Source: HRBIN35 sp036741875 (GTDB lineage: Bacteria > Patescibacteriota > Minisyncoccia > UBA6257 > HR35). Taken from it: DNA of 47,669 nt. The stretch spans positions 1-47,669 of the forward strand of contig DAINRM010000004.1 of NCBI GenBank assembly GCA_036741875.1, written 5' to 3'. A program made the position numbers and the translations under genes. Below, piece after piece: positions 32,247-39,656 of the stretch. The first letter of the stretch is position 1; every line of letters starts with the position of its first letter. The notes beneath the pieces were generated by a model. The model made no database searches. It was not told the DNA's origin and worked only from the letters and a program-made list of their open reading frames with translations.

Positions 32247-33878
32247 ATGAAAAAACAAATTTTGCTATCAATTTTATTAATTTTATTCTTTACTTTTTTA
32301 TTTTTTAAAAATTTGACTTTTGCTCAAGAAAATAATAGGGTTGGTATTTTGCCCACGAGCAATTTTTATTTTTTAAAAGAATGGGCAAGAGGAATTAGAA
32401 TGTTTTTTACTTTTAACCCTGTTTCTAGAGTAGAGTTAGAATTAAAAATTAGCGATGAAAAAATGACTGAACTTGCTGTAGTACTAGAAAAAGAACCACA
32501 AAATGAAAAAGCTTTAGAAAAAGCTTTGGCAAATTATCAAAAATCTAAAGAAAAATTAGCTCAAAGATTGGAATCATTAAAAGAAACCTCAGAAAATCCC
32601 AATGTTGATAAATTATTAGATAAAATTGTTGAACAAGAAGTAAGACATATTGATGTTTTTGATAATATAACTCAAACAAGAAAAAAATACGATGGGGCTA
32701 ATGTCCCCGTAATAAGAGGAAGTGCTTCATTTGGTGCAAGAATTGTTGGTTCTAAAGATAGCCCTGAAAAATTTGCCCAAAGAATAAAATCTGCCATTGA
32801 AAAATTACCAGAAAGAGAATTGAAAAATTTTCGAGCAATTGAAATTATTGATAGATTGTCTGAAAATTTAGAGCCAGAGATAACAAGCCAATTAATTAAA
32901 GTAAGAGAAGAATATTTTGAAAAGTTAAGTAATGAGATTGAAAAAATAGGCGAACGGGCCGGTAGTGAGGTTGAGCCTGAAATAATTTCAAAAATCAAAA
33001 CTCTTCCCGGAGACCCTGTAAAACACTTAATGATTTTAGAAGAATTAGAACAAGATGCTGCTTTAAGAGGAATAGAGAAAAAAGATATAAGGCGAGGCAT
33101 GGTCATTGCAAAACCTCAAGCAATATCATTAGCAAAAGAAGCTTTACTTGAAGAGATCTCCTCTAAAGAAGATGTTAAACAAAAAGCAGAAGAACAAATT
33201 AAAAGAGCAGAAGAAGCAATTAAAAAGTTAGATGAAGAATTAGAAAAACAACTTCAAGAGAGAAGATACAGCAATCCTCTAAATCAATATCCACAAACTG
33301 TAGGCAAAATCGGTGCCGGATTAGAACAATCTCCCCAAATATTATCAAATCAAGCTAAAGAACACTTAGAAAAAGCAAAAAAAGCTTTTGAAGAAGGAAA
33401 ATATGGTGAAGCTTTTGGTTTAGCAGTTTCTGCTCAATCTTTAGCAGAAAATGGATTAAGAATATTGCTGAATATTGAATTTTCTTCCATAAAAGAAGCA
33501 TTACCAACATCAACTCAACCTACTCCAGAGCCAACACCTATATTAAAAGAACCGCAATTAAAAGTTCCTACACCAGTAACGCCACCTCAAAAACAGAAGT
33601 CTTGTCCAACAATTGTTCCTGATTGTCCTCTTGAAAATTGTCTTAAAGCAGGAAAGGAATTGGAAACAAAGTATCCTGGATGTGATTATACTTCAAGTTG
33701 CGAAAAGCAGTGTCAAATTGAAAGCTGCGGTCCGATGCCTCTTTATCCGACAAAAGAAGGCTGTGAAAGAGTTTGTAAAGATGGAAAATGGCAAGATATT
33801 TGTAGTCAACAGGAATCTGTAAAACCTATAGAATTAAAACCTATTGAACTTCAAAGACAAATCGAAATCCAACGTTAA
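32247..33878 (+). CDS. Secreted DUF5667-like protein with Cys-rich tail
   Basis: A 543-residue exported protein. A signal sequence at 1-26 ends FKNLTFAQ. The DUF5667-like region starts VGILPTSNFYFLKEWARGIR and runs to about residue 150 with long charged helices. More helical, K/E-rich sequence follows to ~400, including HLEKAKKAFEEGKYGEAFGL. A Pro/Thr linker (about 415-450) leads to a tail with ten cysteines between residues 452 and 525, probably disulfide-bonded. The VKOR protein in this window would be a plausible disulfide source. No enzymatic motif is seen; a cell-surface role is inferred. No Shine-Dalgarno precedes ATG 32247. Confidence 0.75.
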   Translation: MKKQILLSILLILFFTFLFFKNLTFAQENNRVGILPTSNFYFLKEWARGIRMFFTFNPVSRVELELKISDEKMTELAVVLEKEPQNEKALEKALANYQKSKEKLAQRLESLKETSENPNVDKLLDKIVEQEVRHIDVFDNITQTRKKYDGANVPVIRGSASFGARIVGSKDSPEKFAQRIKSAIEKLPERELKNFRAIEIIDRLSENLEPEITSQLIKVREEYFEKLSNEIEKIGERAGSEVEPEIISKIKTLPGDPVKHLMILEELEQDAALRGIEKKDIRRGMVIAKPQAISLAKEALLEEISSKEDVKQKAEEQIKRAEEAIKKLDEELEKQLQERRYSNPLNQYPQTVGKIGAGLEQSPQILSNQAKEHLEKAKKAFEEGKYGEAFGLAVSAQSLAENGLRILLNIEFSSIKEALPTSTQPTPEPTPILKEPQLKVPTPVTPPQKQKSCPTIVPDCPLENCLKAGKELETKYPGCDYTSSCEKQCQIESCGPMPLYPTKEGCERVCKDGKWQDICSQQESVKPIELKPIELQRQIEIQR

Positions 33879-33888
33879 AAATTAAATT

Positions 33889-34186
33889 ATGTCTTATATA
33901 ATTTTAGCCCTTCTTTCAGCCTTAACAGCAAGTTTAGTAGCAATTTTTGGGAAATTGGGACTTAAAAATGTTGATCCGATATTGGCAACAATGATAAGAT
34001 CTTTGATTATGACAGGATTTTTTAATTTTGACAAAGTTTAGCAGTCATGTAGCTGTTATTGACAGATTAAGTTTAGTTTTCGTTATTTTGCTTTCAGCTC
34101 TAATTTTAGGAGAAGTTTTTAACTTAAAAGTAGCTTTCGGAATGCTTCTTATTATTCTTGGCGCCATCTTAATTGTTTTAAAATAA
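33889..34186 (+). pseudogene. EamA-family transporter remnant with internal deletion
   Basis: ATG 33889 begins MSYIILALLSALTASLVAIF and continues GKLGLKNVDPILATMIRS, the N-terminal half of a small EamA (drug/metabolite) transporter. The frame then stops. Another frame continues HVAVIDRLSLVFVILLSALI and LGEVFNLKVAFGMLLIILGA to a stop at 34184-34186, the family's C-terminal end. The middle ~45 residues are missing and the frame is shifted, so it is not functional. Confidence 0.7.
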
Positions 34187-34334
34187 AATATAATATAAAT
34201 ATGAATTTACCTATTTTGGTCCATTTTTGCCAACGAATTTTTAACAGGGTCTTATGAATATTTAAAGATTTTTTGTGATTTCTTTTAATATCTCGATCCC
34301 TAAAATGAACTAGTAAAATGTAAAAATTTTTAAA

Positions 34335-34381
34335 TACTAAACATTCTAATATTCTATAGAATGTTAGAATATTGTTTTGTA
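34335..34381. repeat. 47-bp imperfect palindromic repeat, copy 3
   Basis: Nearly identical to copy 1 (TACTAAACATTCTAATATTC at the left end). It lies between the EamA remnant and the broken small membrane gene. The rest of 34187-34451 holds only a short ATG-initiated 18-codon frame at 34201 behind a TATAAT and no recognisable gene. Confidence 0.75.
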
Positions 34382-34451
34382 TAAGCAAGATATAACAATA
34401 TAACAAGATATACAAGATAACAAAAATAAAAAACAATTGTAAAATAAAGTT

Positions 34452-34735
34452 ATGGAAAAAATTGGGTAAGGATTGGCAGAAGGATTGACGCAGGGATTAG
34501 TTCAGGGTGTTATTATTGCTCTTTACATTGTTATAGGGGTTTTTCTTTTTTGTTTCTTAATAGGTTTTTGATTTTTGGAAAATTTAAAAAAAGAATAAAA
34601 AATAAAATTTTAAGATTTTTTATTAGGATTGTTTTAAGTTTTATTTTTGCTGTTTTAGAGGTTTTAGTTATTATTAATATACCCGGTGAAAAACTTGAAC
34701 CAATTATTATATTTTTAAAAAATTTACTTAAATAA
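34452..34735 (+). pseudogene. Broken small membrane-protein gene
   Basis: TAAAAT at 34440-34445 lies 6 nt before ATG 34452, the leaderless arrangement seen at intact genes. The frame reads MEKIG, a stop, then GLAEGLTQGLVQGVIIALYI and a membrane helix. After a frameshift near 34550 it continues with FGKFKKRIKNKILRFFIRIV, a second helix, and PIIIFLKNLLK to 34735. Read together this would be a two-helix protein of about 93 residues. One stop and one frameshift break it, so it is either a decayed gene or contains sequencing errors. I do not recognise the family. Confidence 0.4.
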
Positions 34736-35426
34736 AATAAACCGGCAGATTGTTATTTTGCAAAATAATACTTTTTCTTTTTTTATCACAATATAATTTG
34801 ATGGCTTTAATTTTTACTCCTTTGTTTTTAGCTATTTTTAAAAGTTCATAAATTTTAGGATCAGCATTTTTGTTTGGAGAGAAAGCAGAAATATTTTTCA
34901 TTCCAGCAATAAAAAGGATAATTGAATTTTTATGGTTTATTAAATCTTTGATATGTTTTTGGCCCCTTGTTGAAGGGCAATCTGGATACATAGCAAAATT
35001 TTTATATTTCATAACAGCACTTTTAACTTCAAGAAGATATTTTTTCTTTTTATACTCAATTAAATAATCTATTAAAGAATTATTTATTCTAAAATTTCTT
35101 TTTAAAATTTTTGCCCCTTTAAGCCAGCCAATGTAATTTTTCTCTAAAGCAATTTTAAAACACTTCATTTGAAGCGAGGTGTCAATGATTGAAAAAATAT
35201 TTTTATTTTCTTGCACCATCGAAATTCTAAATTTTAGCTCATTTTTATTTTTAATTGGCAAAAACAAAGCTATTTTACCCTTTTTAATAAAATCCTCTAA
35301 TCTTCCAGTATTATTTAAATGAGCTAAAACAATTTTATTTTTTATTTTTGCTTTTACTACAAACCTGTTTAATCTTCCAATAATCACTCCTTTTTGAAAA
35401 TTGTTTATTTTTAATAAAGTTTTCAT
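34728..35426 (-). CDS. sfsA: SfsA family DNA/RNA nuclease-like protein
   Basis: A 232-residue SfsA protein. The N-terminal OB-fold motif has GRLNRFVVKAKIKNK and AHLNNTGRLEDFIKKG. The C-terminal PD-(D/E)xK-type part has DYLIEYKKKKYLLEVKSAVM (D ... EVK) and FAMYPDCPSTRGQKHIKDL. SfsA was first named for sugar fermentation stimulation in E. coli and is now regarded as nuclease-like. It is slightly shorter at the C-terminus than the E. coli protein but complete in motifs. It is divergent from the UlaG-like gene with 20 nt between starts. Confidence 0.88.
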   Translation of the reverse strand: MKTLLKINNFQKGVIIGRLNRFVVKAKIKNKIVLAHLNNTGRLEDFIKKGKIALFLPIKNKNELKFRISMVQENKNIFSIIDTSLQMKCFKIALEKNYIGWLKGAKILKRNFRINNSLIDYLIEYKKKKYLLEVKSAVMKYKNFAMYPDCPSTRGQKHIKDLINHKNSIILFIAGMKNISAFSPNKNADPKIYELLKIAKNKGVKIKAIKLYCDKKRKSIILQNNNLPVYFI

Positions 35427-35432
35427 ATTTTT

Positions 35433-35440
35433 ATTATAAT
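35433..35440. promoter_or_regulatory. Shared bidirectional -10 element between sfsA and the MBL-fold gene
   Basis: The 8-bp palindrome ATTATAAT provides TATAAT on both strands: plus 35435-35440, 6 nt before ATG 35447; minus 35438-35433, 6 nt before the sfsA ATG at 35426. Both mRNAs would be leaderless, and the overlapping boxes could not be used by two polymerases at once. Confidence 0.6.
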
Positions 35441-35446
35441 TAGATT

Positions 35447-36100
35447 ATGAAACCCAAAATAATTCCTGTTTATCATGCCTCTTTAATTTTAGATTGGGGA
35501 AAAATTATTTATGTTGATCCGGCTTGGAATGAAGATTTATATAAAGACAAACCAAAACCCGATTTAGTTTTAATCACTGATATTCATTTTGATCATTTAA
35601 ATATTGATGTTTTAAAAAGTTTAAAAGGAGAATTTTTGATCATAGCTCCCCAAGCTGTTTATGAAGAACTTACAGATGATTTAAAACAAAAAACAAAAAT
35701 TTTAAATAACGGTGAAGAAACTAACTTTGAAGATTTTAGAATTTTAGCTGTGCCGATGTATAATTTAACACCTGAAAGACTTGGTTTTCATCCCAAAGGA
35801 AGAGGTAACGGCTATTTAATTGAAAAAGAAAATTTTAGAGTTTATATTGCTGGGGATACCGAAGATATTCCAGAGATGAGAAACTTAAGAAATATTGATA
35901 TTGCTTTTATCCCTATGAATCTTCCTTGGACAATGTCGGTTGAACAGGCAGTAAGCGCAGTTTTAGAGTTTAAACCTAAAAAAGTTTATCCTTATCACTT
36001 TCGAGGCGAAAAAGAATTTAGTGATATTAAAAAATTTAAAGAATTGGTCGAGAAAGAAAATAAAGATATTGAAGTCATTTTAGAAAATTGGTATGAGTAA
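35447..36100 (+). CDS. Metallo-β-lactamase-fold hydrolase, UlaG-like
   Basis: A 217-residue metal-dependent hydrolase of the UlaG/UPF0173 type. The metal motif is TDIHFDHLNID (H-x-D-H), the third ligand region is YIAGDTEDIPEM, and the final His is in KKVYPYHFRGE. The N-terminus begins with a short β-hairpin (IIPVYHASLILDWGKIIYVD) as in this family. UlaG opens ascorbate-6-phosphate lactone, but most relatives are unassigned, so the substrate is unknown. Its end overlaps the BT1 transporter start by 8 nt. Confidence 0.88.
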   Translation: MKPKIIPVYHASLILDWGKIIYVDPAWNEDLYKDKPKPDLVLITDIHFDHLNIDVLKSLKGEFLIIAPQAVYEELTDDLKQKTKILNNGEETNFEDFRILAVPMYNLTPERLGFHPKGRGNGYLIEKENFRVYIAGDTEDIPEMRNLRNIDIAFIPMNLPWTMSVEQAVSAVLEFKPKKVYPYHFRGEKEFSDIKKFKELVEKENKDIEVILENWYE

Positions 36101-37298
36101 ATTTAAATATATCATTATTTTTGCTTTGGTTTATTTTTTCTCACCCAACGGCCTTTCCTCTTTACCGAATTTATCTATTAATTATCTTTTAAAAGACGTT
36201 TTTAAATTAACAGCCACACAAGCAGCATATTTTAGTGCTATTTCTATTTTAGGTTGGGCCATAAAACCACTCTGGGGATTAATCTCTGATCTTTTTCCAA
36301 TTAAAGGCTCAAGAAGAAGAAATTATCTTATTTTGACAAGTCTTGTCGCTTCTTTTTGTTGGCTTATTTTGGCTTTAACTTCAAATTATAATGTTTGGCT
36401 TTTACTTTTAATTTTAACTTTTTCCTCTTTTGCCTATGCTTTTCAGGATGTTGTTACTGATGCTTATATGGTAGAAATTGGTAAAAAAGAAAATAAATTA
36501 AGAGAATTTCAGTCAGTTCAATGGATGGCAGTTTCTTTAGCTCAAATTATAACTGGTTTTGCTGGAGGTTTGGCAGCAGAAAGGTTAGCTTATCAAACAA
36601 CTTTTGCAATTGCTTTTTTCTTTCCTTTTTTAGTTGCTTTAATTACCTATTTACTTTTAAGACACGAGCCAGAAGCAATTTTAAAATTTTACGAATTCAA
36701 GCAAATTTTTAAGACAGTTATTTTAAACAAAGAATTTTTATTAATTACTTTATTTCTTTTTTTATGGAACTTTTCACCTTCTTACGGAATGCCATTTTTC
36801 TATTATATGGTTGATGAATTAAAATTTTCTAAAATTTTGATTGGCACCTTGGGTTCAATTTCTGCTTTTGGTTCAGCTTTAGGAGCAATTATTTTTGGAA
36901 GTTTTTTAAAAGTAATCAATTTTAGAAAACTTCTAATTTTCAGCATTTTAATTGGTGGTTTAGGAACATTCTTTAGTTTAATTTACCTTTTGGATATAGT
37001 TAAAAATAATCAACCATTAGCTATTGGTCTATCTATTTTTGATAGAATAGTTTTTAGTGCCCTGGGAATGATTGCATTTTTAACGATGCTTACTTTTGCT
37101 GCTCAAAAAACAGAATCTTTAATTGCTGGCAGTATGTTTGCTTTTTTAACCTCAATAATTAATTTAGGCTCAATTGGTTCAAGCTTTTTAGGCGGTTATT
37201 TATATTCAAAAATTGGCTTAGGACCACTTATTATTGTTTCGGGTTTAACTTCCCTTATGATCTTAATTTTTATTCCATTTTTGAAAATTGAAAAATGA
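36093..37298 (+). CDS. BT1/folate-biopterin-type MFS transporter
   Basis: A 401-residue major-facilitator protein with about 12 membrane helices. The beginning (FSPNGLSSLPNLSINYLLKD followed by TATQAAYFSAISILGWAIKP, LWGLISDLFPIKG) matches the BT1 family, which includes folate and biopterin transporters, as does YAFQDVVTDAYMVEIGKK. Full length. The substrate is unproven; a cofactor or pteridine would be a guess from the family. It overlaps the MBL-fold gene by 8 nt and is probably co-transcribed. Confidence 0.85.
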   Translation: MSKFKYIIIFALVYFFSPNGLSSLPNLSINYLLKDVFKLTATQAAYFSAISILGWAIKPLWGLISDLFPIKGSRRRNYLILTSLVASFCWLILALTSNYNVWLLLLILTFSSFAYAFQDVVTDAYMVEIGKKENKLREFQSVQWMAVSLAQIITGFAGGLAAERLAYQTTFAIAFFFPFLVALITYLLLRHEPEAILKFYEFKQIFKTVILNKEFLLITLFLFLWNFSPSYGMPFFYYMVDELKFSKILIGTLGSISAFGSALGAIIFGSFLKVINFRKLLIFSILIGGLGTFFSLIYLLDIVKNNQPLAIGLSIFDRIVFSALGMIAFLTMLTFAAQKTESLIAGSMFAFLTSIINLGSIGSSFLGGYLYSKIGLGPLIIVSGLTSLMILIFIPFLKIEK

Positions 37299-37409
37299 AA
37301 AGCTTTATTTACTGGGTTATTTTTGTATAATATTTTTATAATATTTTTAAAATAGAGATCAATTTTAAAAATTTAAATTTAATTGGTCGAGATTAATTAT
37401 TTTATAAAA

Positions 37410-37727
37410 ATGGCTGGATTTGATCAATATCACGAACCACCAGAAGAATTAAAAGAAGAAATTAGAGATTTTGCCAGGATAATTGCTTCTTTAATTGAAG
37501 AAGCAGAAGCAATTAATTGGTATCAACAAAGAATTTCTATTACCAAAGATCCGGAAGTAAGAAAAATAATGGAACATGCTCAAGAAGAAGAGTTCGAACA
37601 TTTTGCTATTGATCTGGAGTGGCTTACAAGAAAATTACCAAAATGGAGGGAGGTTTTAAGGGCTATTTTATTTAAAGAAGGTGATATTTTAGAAAATGCA
37701 GAAAAATGGGAAAAATCAAAGGAATAA
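37410..37727 (+). CDS. Encapsulated-ferritin-like (EncFtn) protein
   Basis: A 105-residue two-helix ferritin-like protein. Compared with the Rhodospirillum rubrum EncFtn sites as I recall them (E31, E32, E34, W38, E61, E62, H65), every residue is present one position earlier: E30, E31, E33, W37, E60, E61, H64. The N-terminal DQYHEPPEELKEEIRDF is also typical. EncFtn oxidises iron at the interface of two chains and is usually packaged in an encapsulin shell. No encapsulin gene is in the window, and the C-terminus (AEKWEKSKE) lacks a typical LTVGSL-like cargo peptide. ATG 37410 is preferred over an in-frame TTG at 37383. Double TATAAT boxes lie at 37326 and 37337. Overlaps the kinase gene by 22 nt. 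Confidence 0.88.
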   Translation: MAGFDQYHEPPEELKEEIRDFARIIASLIEEAEAINWYQQRISITKDPEVRKIMEHAQEEEFEHFAIDLEWLTRKLPKWREVLRAILFKEGDILENAEKWEKSKE

Positions 37728-38260
37728 AAATAGCTATTTCGGGTTTAACTGCTTCGGGAAAGTCAACTTTAGCTAAAAATTTAGCAGATTACTTTAATAT
37801 TAAAAAATATTCTACAGGTGAGATTTTTAGAAATTATGCAAAAGAAAAAGGAATAGACATAGAAAAGCTAAGTTTTGAAGTTGAAGAAAAATTTGATAAA
37901 ATGGCAGATGAAGAAACAAAGAGGATATGTGTTTTTGAAGATAATTTTGTAATTGAAGGCAGATTAACTATCTATTTTTGTGAGAATGCTTTTAAAATTT
38001 ACATTTATGCTGATAAAGAAATAAGAGCAAAAAGATTAGCCTTAAGAGAAGGCTTAAAGTTTGAAGAAGCTTTAAAAAAATTAGAAGAAAGAGACGTTTA
38101 TGATTTATCTAGATATAAAAAAATTTATAAAATAGAAGATTATGAAAAAGAAATGAAAAGTATAGCTAATTTAATTATAGATAGTTCAAATTTAAGCATT
38201 GAGGAGGTTTTTAATATTTCTCTTTTTAATTTGAAAGAATTTTTTAAGATAAATGATTAA
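37706..38260 (+). CDS. Cytidylate-kinase-like P-loop kinase
   Basis: A 184-residue P-loop kinase. Walker A GLTASGKSTLA is at residues 13-23. STGEIFRNYAKEKG, VIEGRLTIYF and the lid region (REGLKFEEALKKLEERD, YKKIYKIEDY) match the short archaeal-type CMP kinase group. The likely reaction is ATP-dependent phosphorylation of CMP/dCMP, though other nucleoside or adenylate kinase-like substrates are possible. It begins inside the ferritin gene and overlaps the next gene by 8 nt, so the three form a tight unit. Confidence 0.8.
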   Translation: MGKIKGIKIAISGLTASGKSTLAKNLADYFNIKKYSTGEIFRNYAKEKGIDIEKLSFEVEEKFDKMADEETKRICVFEDNFVIEGRLTIYFCENAFKIYIYADKEIRAKRLALREGLKFEEALKKLEERDVYDLSRYKKIYKIEDYEKEMKSIANLIIDSSNLSIEEVFNISLFNLKEFFKIND

Positions 38261-38582
38261 AGAAAAATTGTTACAATCAAATTTTTATAAATTCGAGTAT
38301 ATATTAGATGATAAAACAATAGGAAGGGCTTTTCTTTTTATAATTTATAATGATCTTCATCAGAAACCATACGGATTTTTAGAAGATGTTTTTATTGAAG
38401 AAGAATATCGAGGTAAAGGAATTGGTAAAGAGCTTGTAAAAAAAGTAATAGAAAAAGCAAAAGAAATAGGTTGTTATAAATTAATTGCTACAAGTAGATT
38501 TGAAAGAGAAAATGTGCACAAATTTTATGAAAGTTTAGGATTTAAAAAATGGGGTTATGAGTTTAGATTAGACTGTGTATAA
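38253..38582 (+). CDS. GNAT-family N-acetyltransferase
   Basis: A 109-residue GNAT acetyltransferase, on the short side for the family. The acetyl-CoA loop is EEYRGKGIGKELVKKVIEKA (about residues 50-69), followed by CYKLIATSRFERENVHKFYE and SLGFKKWGYEFRLD. The N-terminal strand pair is brief. The substrate is unknown. It overlaps the kinase by 8 nt and ends the operon; a 557-nt gene-poor stretch follows. Confidence 0.9.
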   Translation: MIKEKLLQSNFYKFEYILDDKTIGRAFLFIIYNDLHQKPYGFLEDVFIEEEYRGKGIGKELVKKVIEKAKEIGCYKLIATSRFERENVHKFYESLGFKKWGYEFRLDCV

Positions 38583-38662
38583 ATAAAATGGTGATGACCA
38601 CAGGTGATAAGAAGAATTTCATTTTTGTTTTTAAACTTAAAAATGATGGTAGAAATAAATCT

Positions 38663-38692
38663 ACGTATAAATAGCGATCGCTTTTTATACGT
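38663..38692. repeat. 30-bp near-perfect palindrome
   Basis: Fifteen-base arms (ACGTATAAATAGCGA and TCGCTTTTTATACGT) match at 14 of 15 positions with no loop, centred on GCGATCGC. It lies 80 nt after the GNAT gene in the gene-poor stretch 38583-39139. No T-run follows, so it is more likely a protein-binding or cruciform site than a terminator. Confidence 0.6.
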
Positions 38693-38745
38693 CTAAAATG
38701 ATTTGTGAATTTTGGAGGTGCGACGTTACAATATTGTCAATTTAA

Positions 38746-38793
38746 ATCACCCGGATTATAAACGGATGTATCACCCGGATTTAGAGCGGATAT
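38746..38793 (+). repeat. Two tandem 24-bp CGGAT-containing units
   Basis: Two adjacent 24-bp units both begin ATCACCCGGATT and both contain a second GGAT. They are GC-richer than their surroundings. They resemble the CGGATAA-type units found inside the enolase and DUF411 genes. Confidence 0.5.
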
Positions 38794-38852
38794 TTGTATA
38801 TCCAATAAACATCTAGGTAGTTTTTATTCGATATTCATCCTAGTAAAAATTA

Positions 38853-38915
38853 TTATCTAGTAGCTTCATATAATGCTTTAATTTCTTCATCAGAGAGGGC
38901 GCGGTTAGAAGTTAG
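38853..38915 (-). pseudogene. C-terminal remnant of a LamG/concanavalin-like domain gene
   Basis: On the minus strand the sequence reads NRALSDEEIKALYEATR and then a stop (38855-38853), the common ending of LamG-type lectin domains in surface proteins. Upstream on the same strand (to about 39074) are out-of-frame pieces such as FVAGGSYALYAMLEDHKIK and GDNFPYLFSAGNDKNLINQA, probably from decayed exported genes. No intact frame remains. Confidence 0.5.
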
Positions 38916-39096
38916 CTTACTAAGCCTTGAGCTTGATTAATTAAATTTTTATCATTTCCTGCTGAAAATAAGTAAGGAAAGTTATCACCATCATTTTTAG
39001 AAGCTTGATTTTATGATCTTCTAACATAGCATATAAAGCATAACTTCCTCCAGCAACAAAGGATTGGGATTTCATTTGAGGATATTATAACACATA

Positions 39097-39105
39097 TGGT
39101 ATAAT
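39097..39105 (+). promoter_or_regulatory. Extended -10 promoter of tRNA-Met
   Basis: TGG followed by TATAAT (39100-39105) forms an extended -10, about 34 nt before the tRNA. TTGAGG at 39076-39081 is a plausible -35. Confidence 0.5.
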
Positions 39106-39139
39106 TATTATTACAAATTTTAATTTTTATAATAATTAT

Positions 39140-39210
39140 TGCGGGGTGGTGGAGTAGTACCACGCGGGTCTCATAAGCCCGAGACGCCGGTGCAAATCCG
39201 GCCCCCGCAA
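39140..39210 (+). tRNA. tRNA-Met (anticodon CAT)
   Basis: The 71 nt fold as: acceptor TGCGGGG/CCCCGCA, D-arm GTGG/CCAC, anticodon stem CGGGT/GCCCG with loop CTCATAA, variable AGAC, T-arm GCCGG/CCGGC, discriminator A. Three consecutive G:C pairs occur in the anticodon stem, recalling initiator tRNA, but they are offset by one from the loop. A lysidine-type tRNA-Ile (CAT) is a less likely alternative. The T-loop is TGCAAAT, so the usual U55 is G. CCA is not encoded. Confidence 0.85.
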
Positions 39211-39248
39211 CAATAGTCGATTTATTTAAAATAAAATATAAAAATGAA

Positions 39249-39644
39249 ATGTTTAACATCTACCCTTTGCTTCTTTCAAGGTTAATTTTGGGTTTTTATT
39301 TTATTTTTAATTCCGTTAATCATTTTCGTAATTTAAATTATTTAGCCGGCTGGGTTCATAGTAAAAGCGTTCCTTATCCTAAATTATTTGTAATTTTTTC
39401 AGGTGTTTTGCTTTTAATTGGAGGTGTTACTATTTTATTAGGTTTTTATGTTGAAATAGGAGTTTTATCTTTGACAATTTTTTTCTTACCAGTTACTTTT
39501 ATAATGCATGATTTTTGGAGAGAGCAAGATCCTCAAATGAAAATGATACAGATGATAAACTTTATGAAAAATTTAGCTTTGTGGGCAGCTATTTTAGCTT
39601 TACTTTTTGTTCCTCAACCCTGGCCATTTAGTTTGAACTATTAG
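39249..39644 (+). CDS. DoxX-family membrane protein
   Basis: A 131-residue, four-helix membrane protein of the DoxX family. Landmarks are LLLSRLILGFYFIFNSVNHF, the second-helix region LFVIFSGVLLLIGGVTILLG and TFIMHDFWREQDPQMKMIQM. DoxX-like proteins are linked to respiratory or redox membrane functions, though most are uncharacterised. It lies 38 nt after tRNA-Met and 12 nt before the NDH-2 gene, so a membrane redox role with that dehydrogenase is plausible. A second DoxX gene in the window is decayed (11335-11611). Confidence 0.88.
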   Translation: MFNIYPLLLSRLILGFYFIFNSVNHFRNLNYLAGWVHSKSVPYPKLFVIFSGVLLLIGGVTILLGFYVEIGVLSLTIFFLPVTFIMHDFWREQDPQMKMIQMINFMKNLALWAAILALLFVPQPWPFSLNY

Positions 39645-39656
39645 AAACACAGTTTA

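Noticed and set aside
32672..33106. Minus-strand 144-codon ORF opposite the DUF5667-like gene
   Set aside because: Composition-driven antisense frame; the plus-strand gene has a signal peptide and conserved domain.
31970..34436. Two minus-strand ORFs (31970-32230 and 34152-34436) sharing NNILTFYR-LEC
   Set aside because: The shared peptide is just the 47-bp palindromic repeat read in the same frame; the rest is unrelated low-complexity sequence.
37383..37409. TTG start for the ferritin-like gene
   Set aside because: ATG 37410 starts right before the conserved YHEP region and matches the family's N-terminus.
39011..39259. Minus-strand ORF of 82 codons
   Set aside because: It reads antisense through tRNA-Met (GAGFAPASRAYETRVVLLHH is a typical tRNA-antisense peptide).
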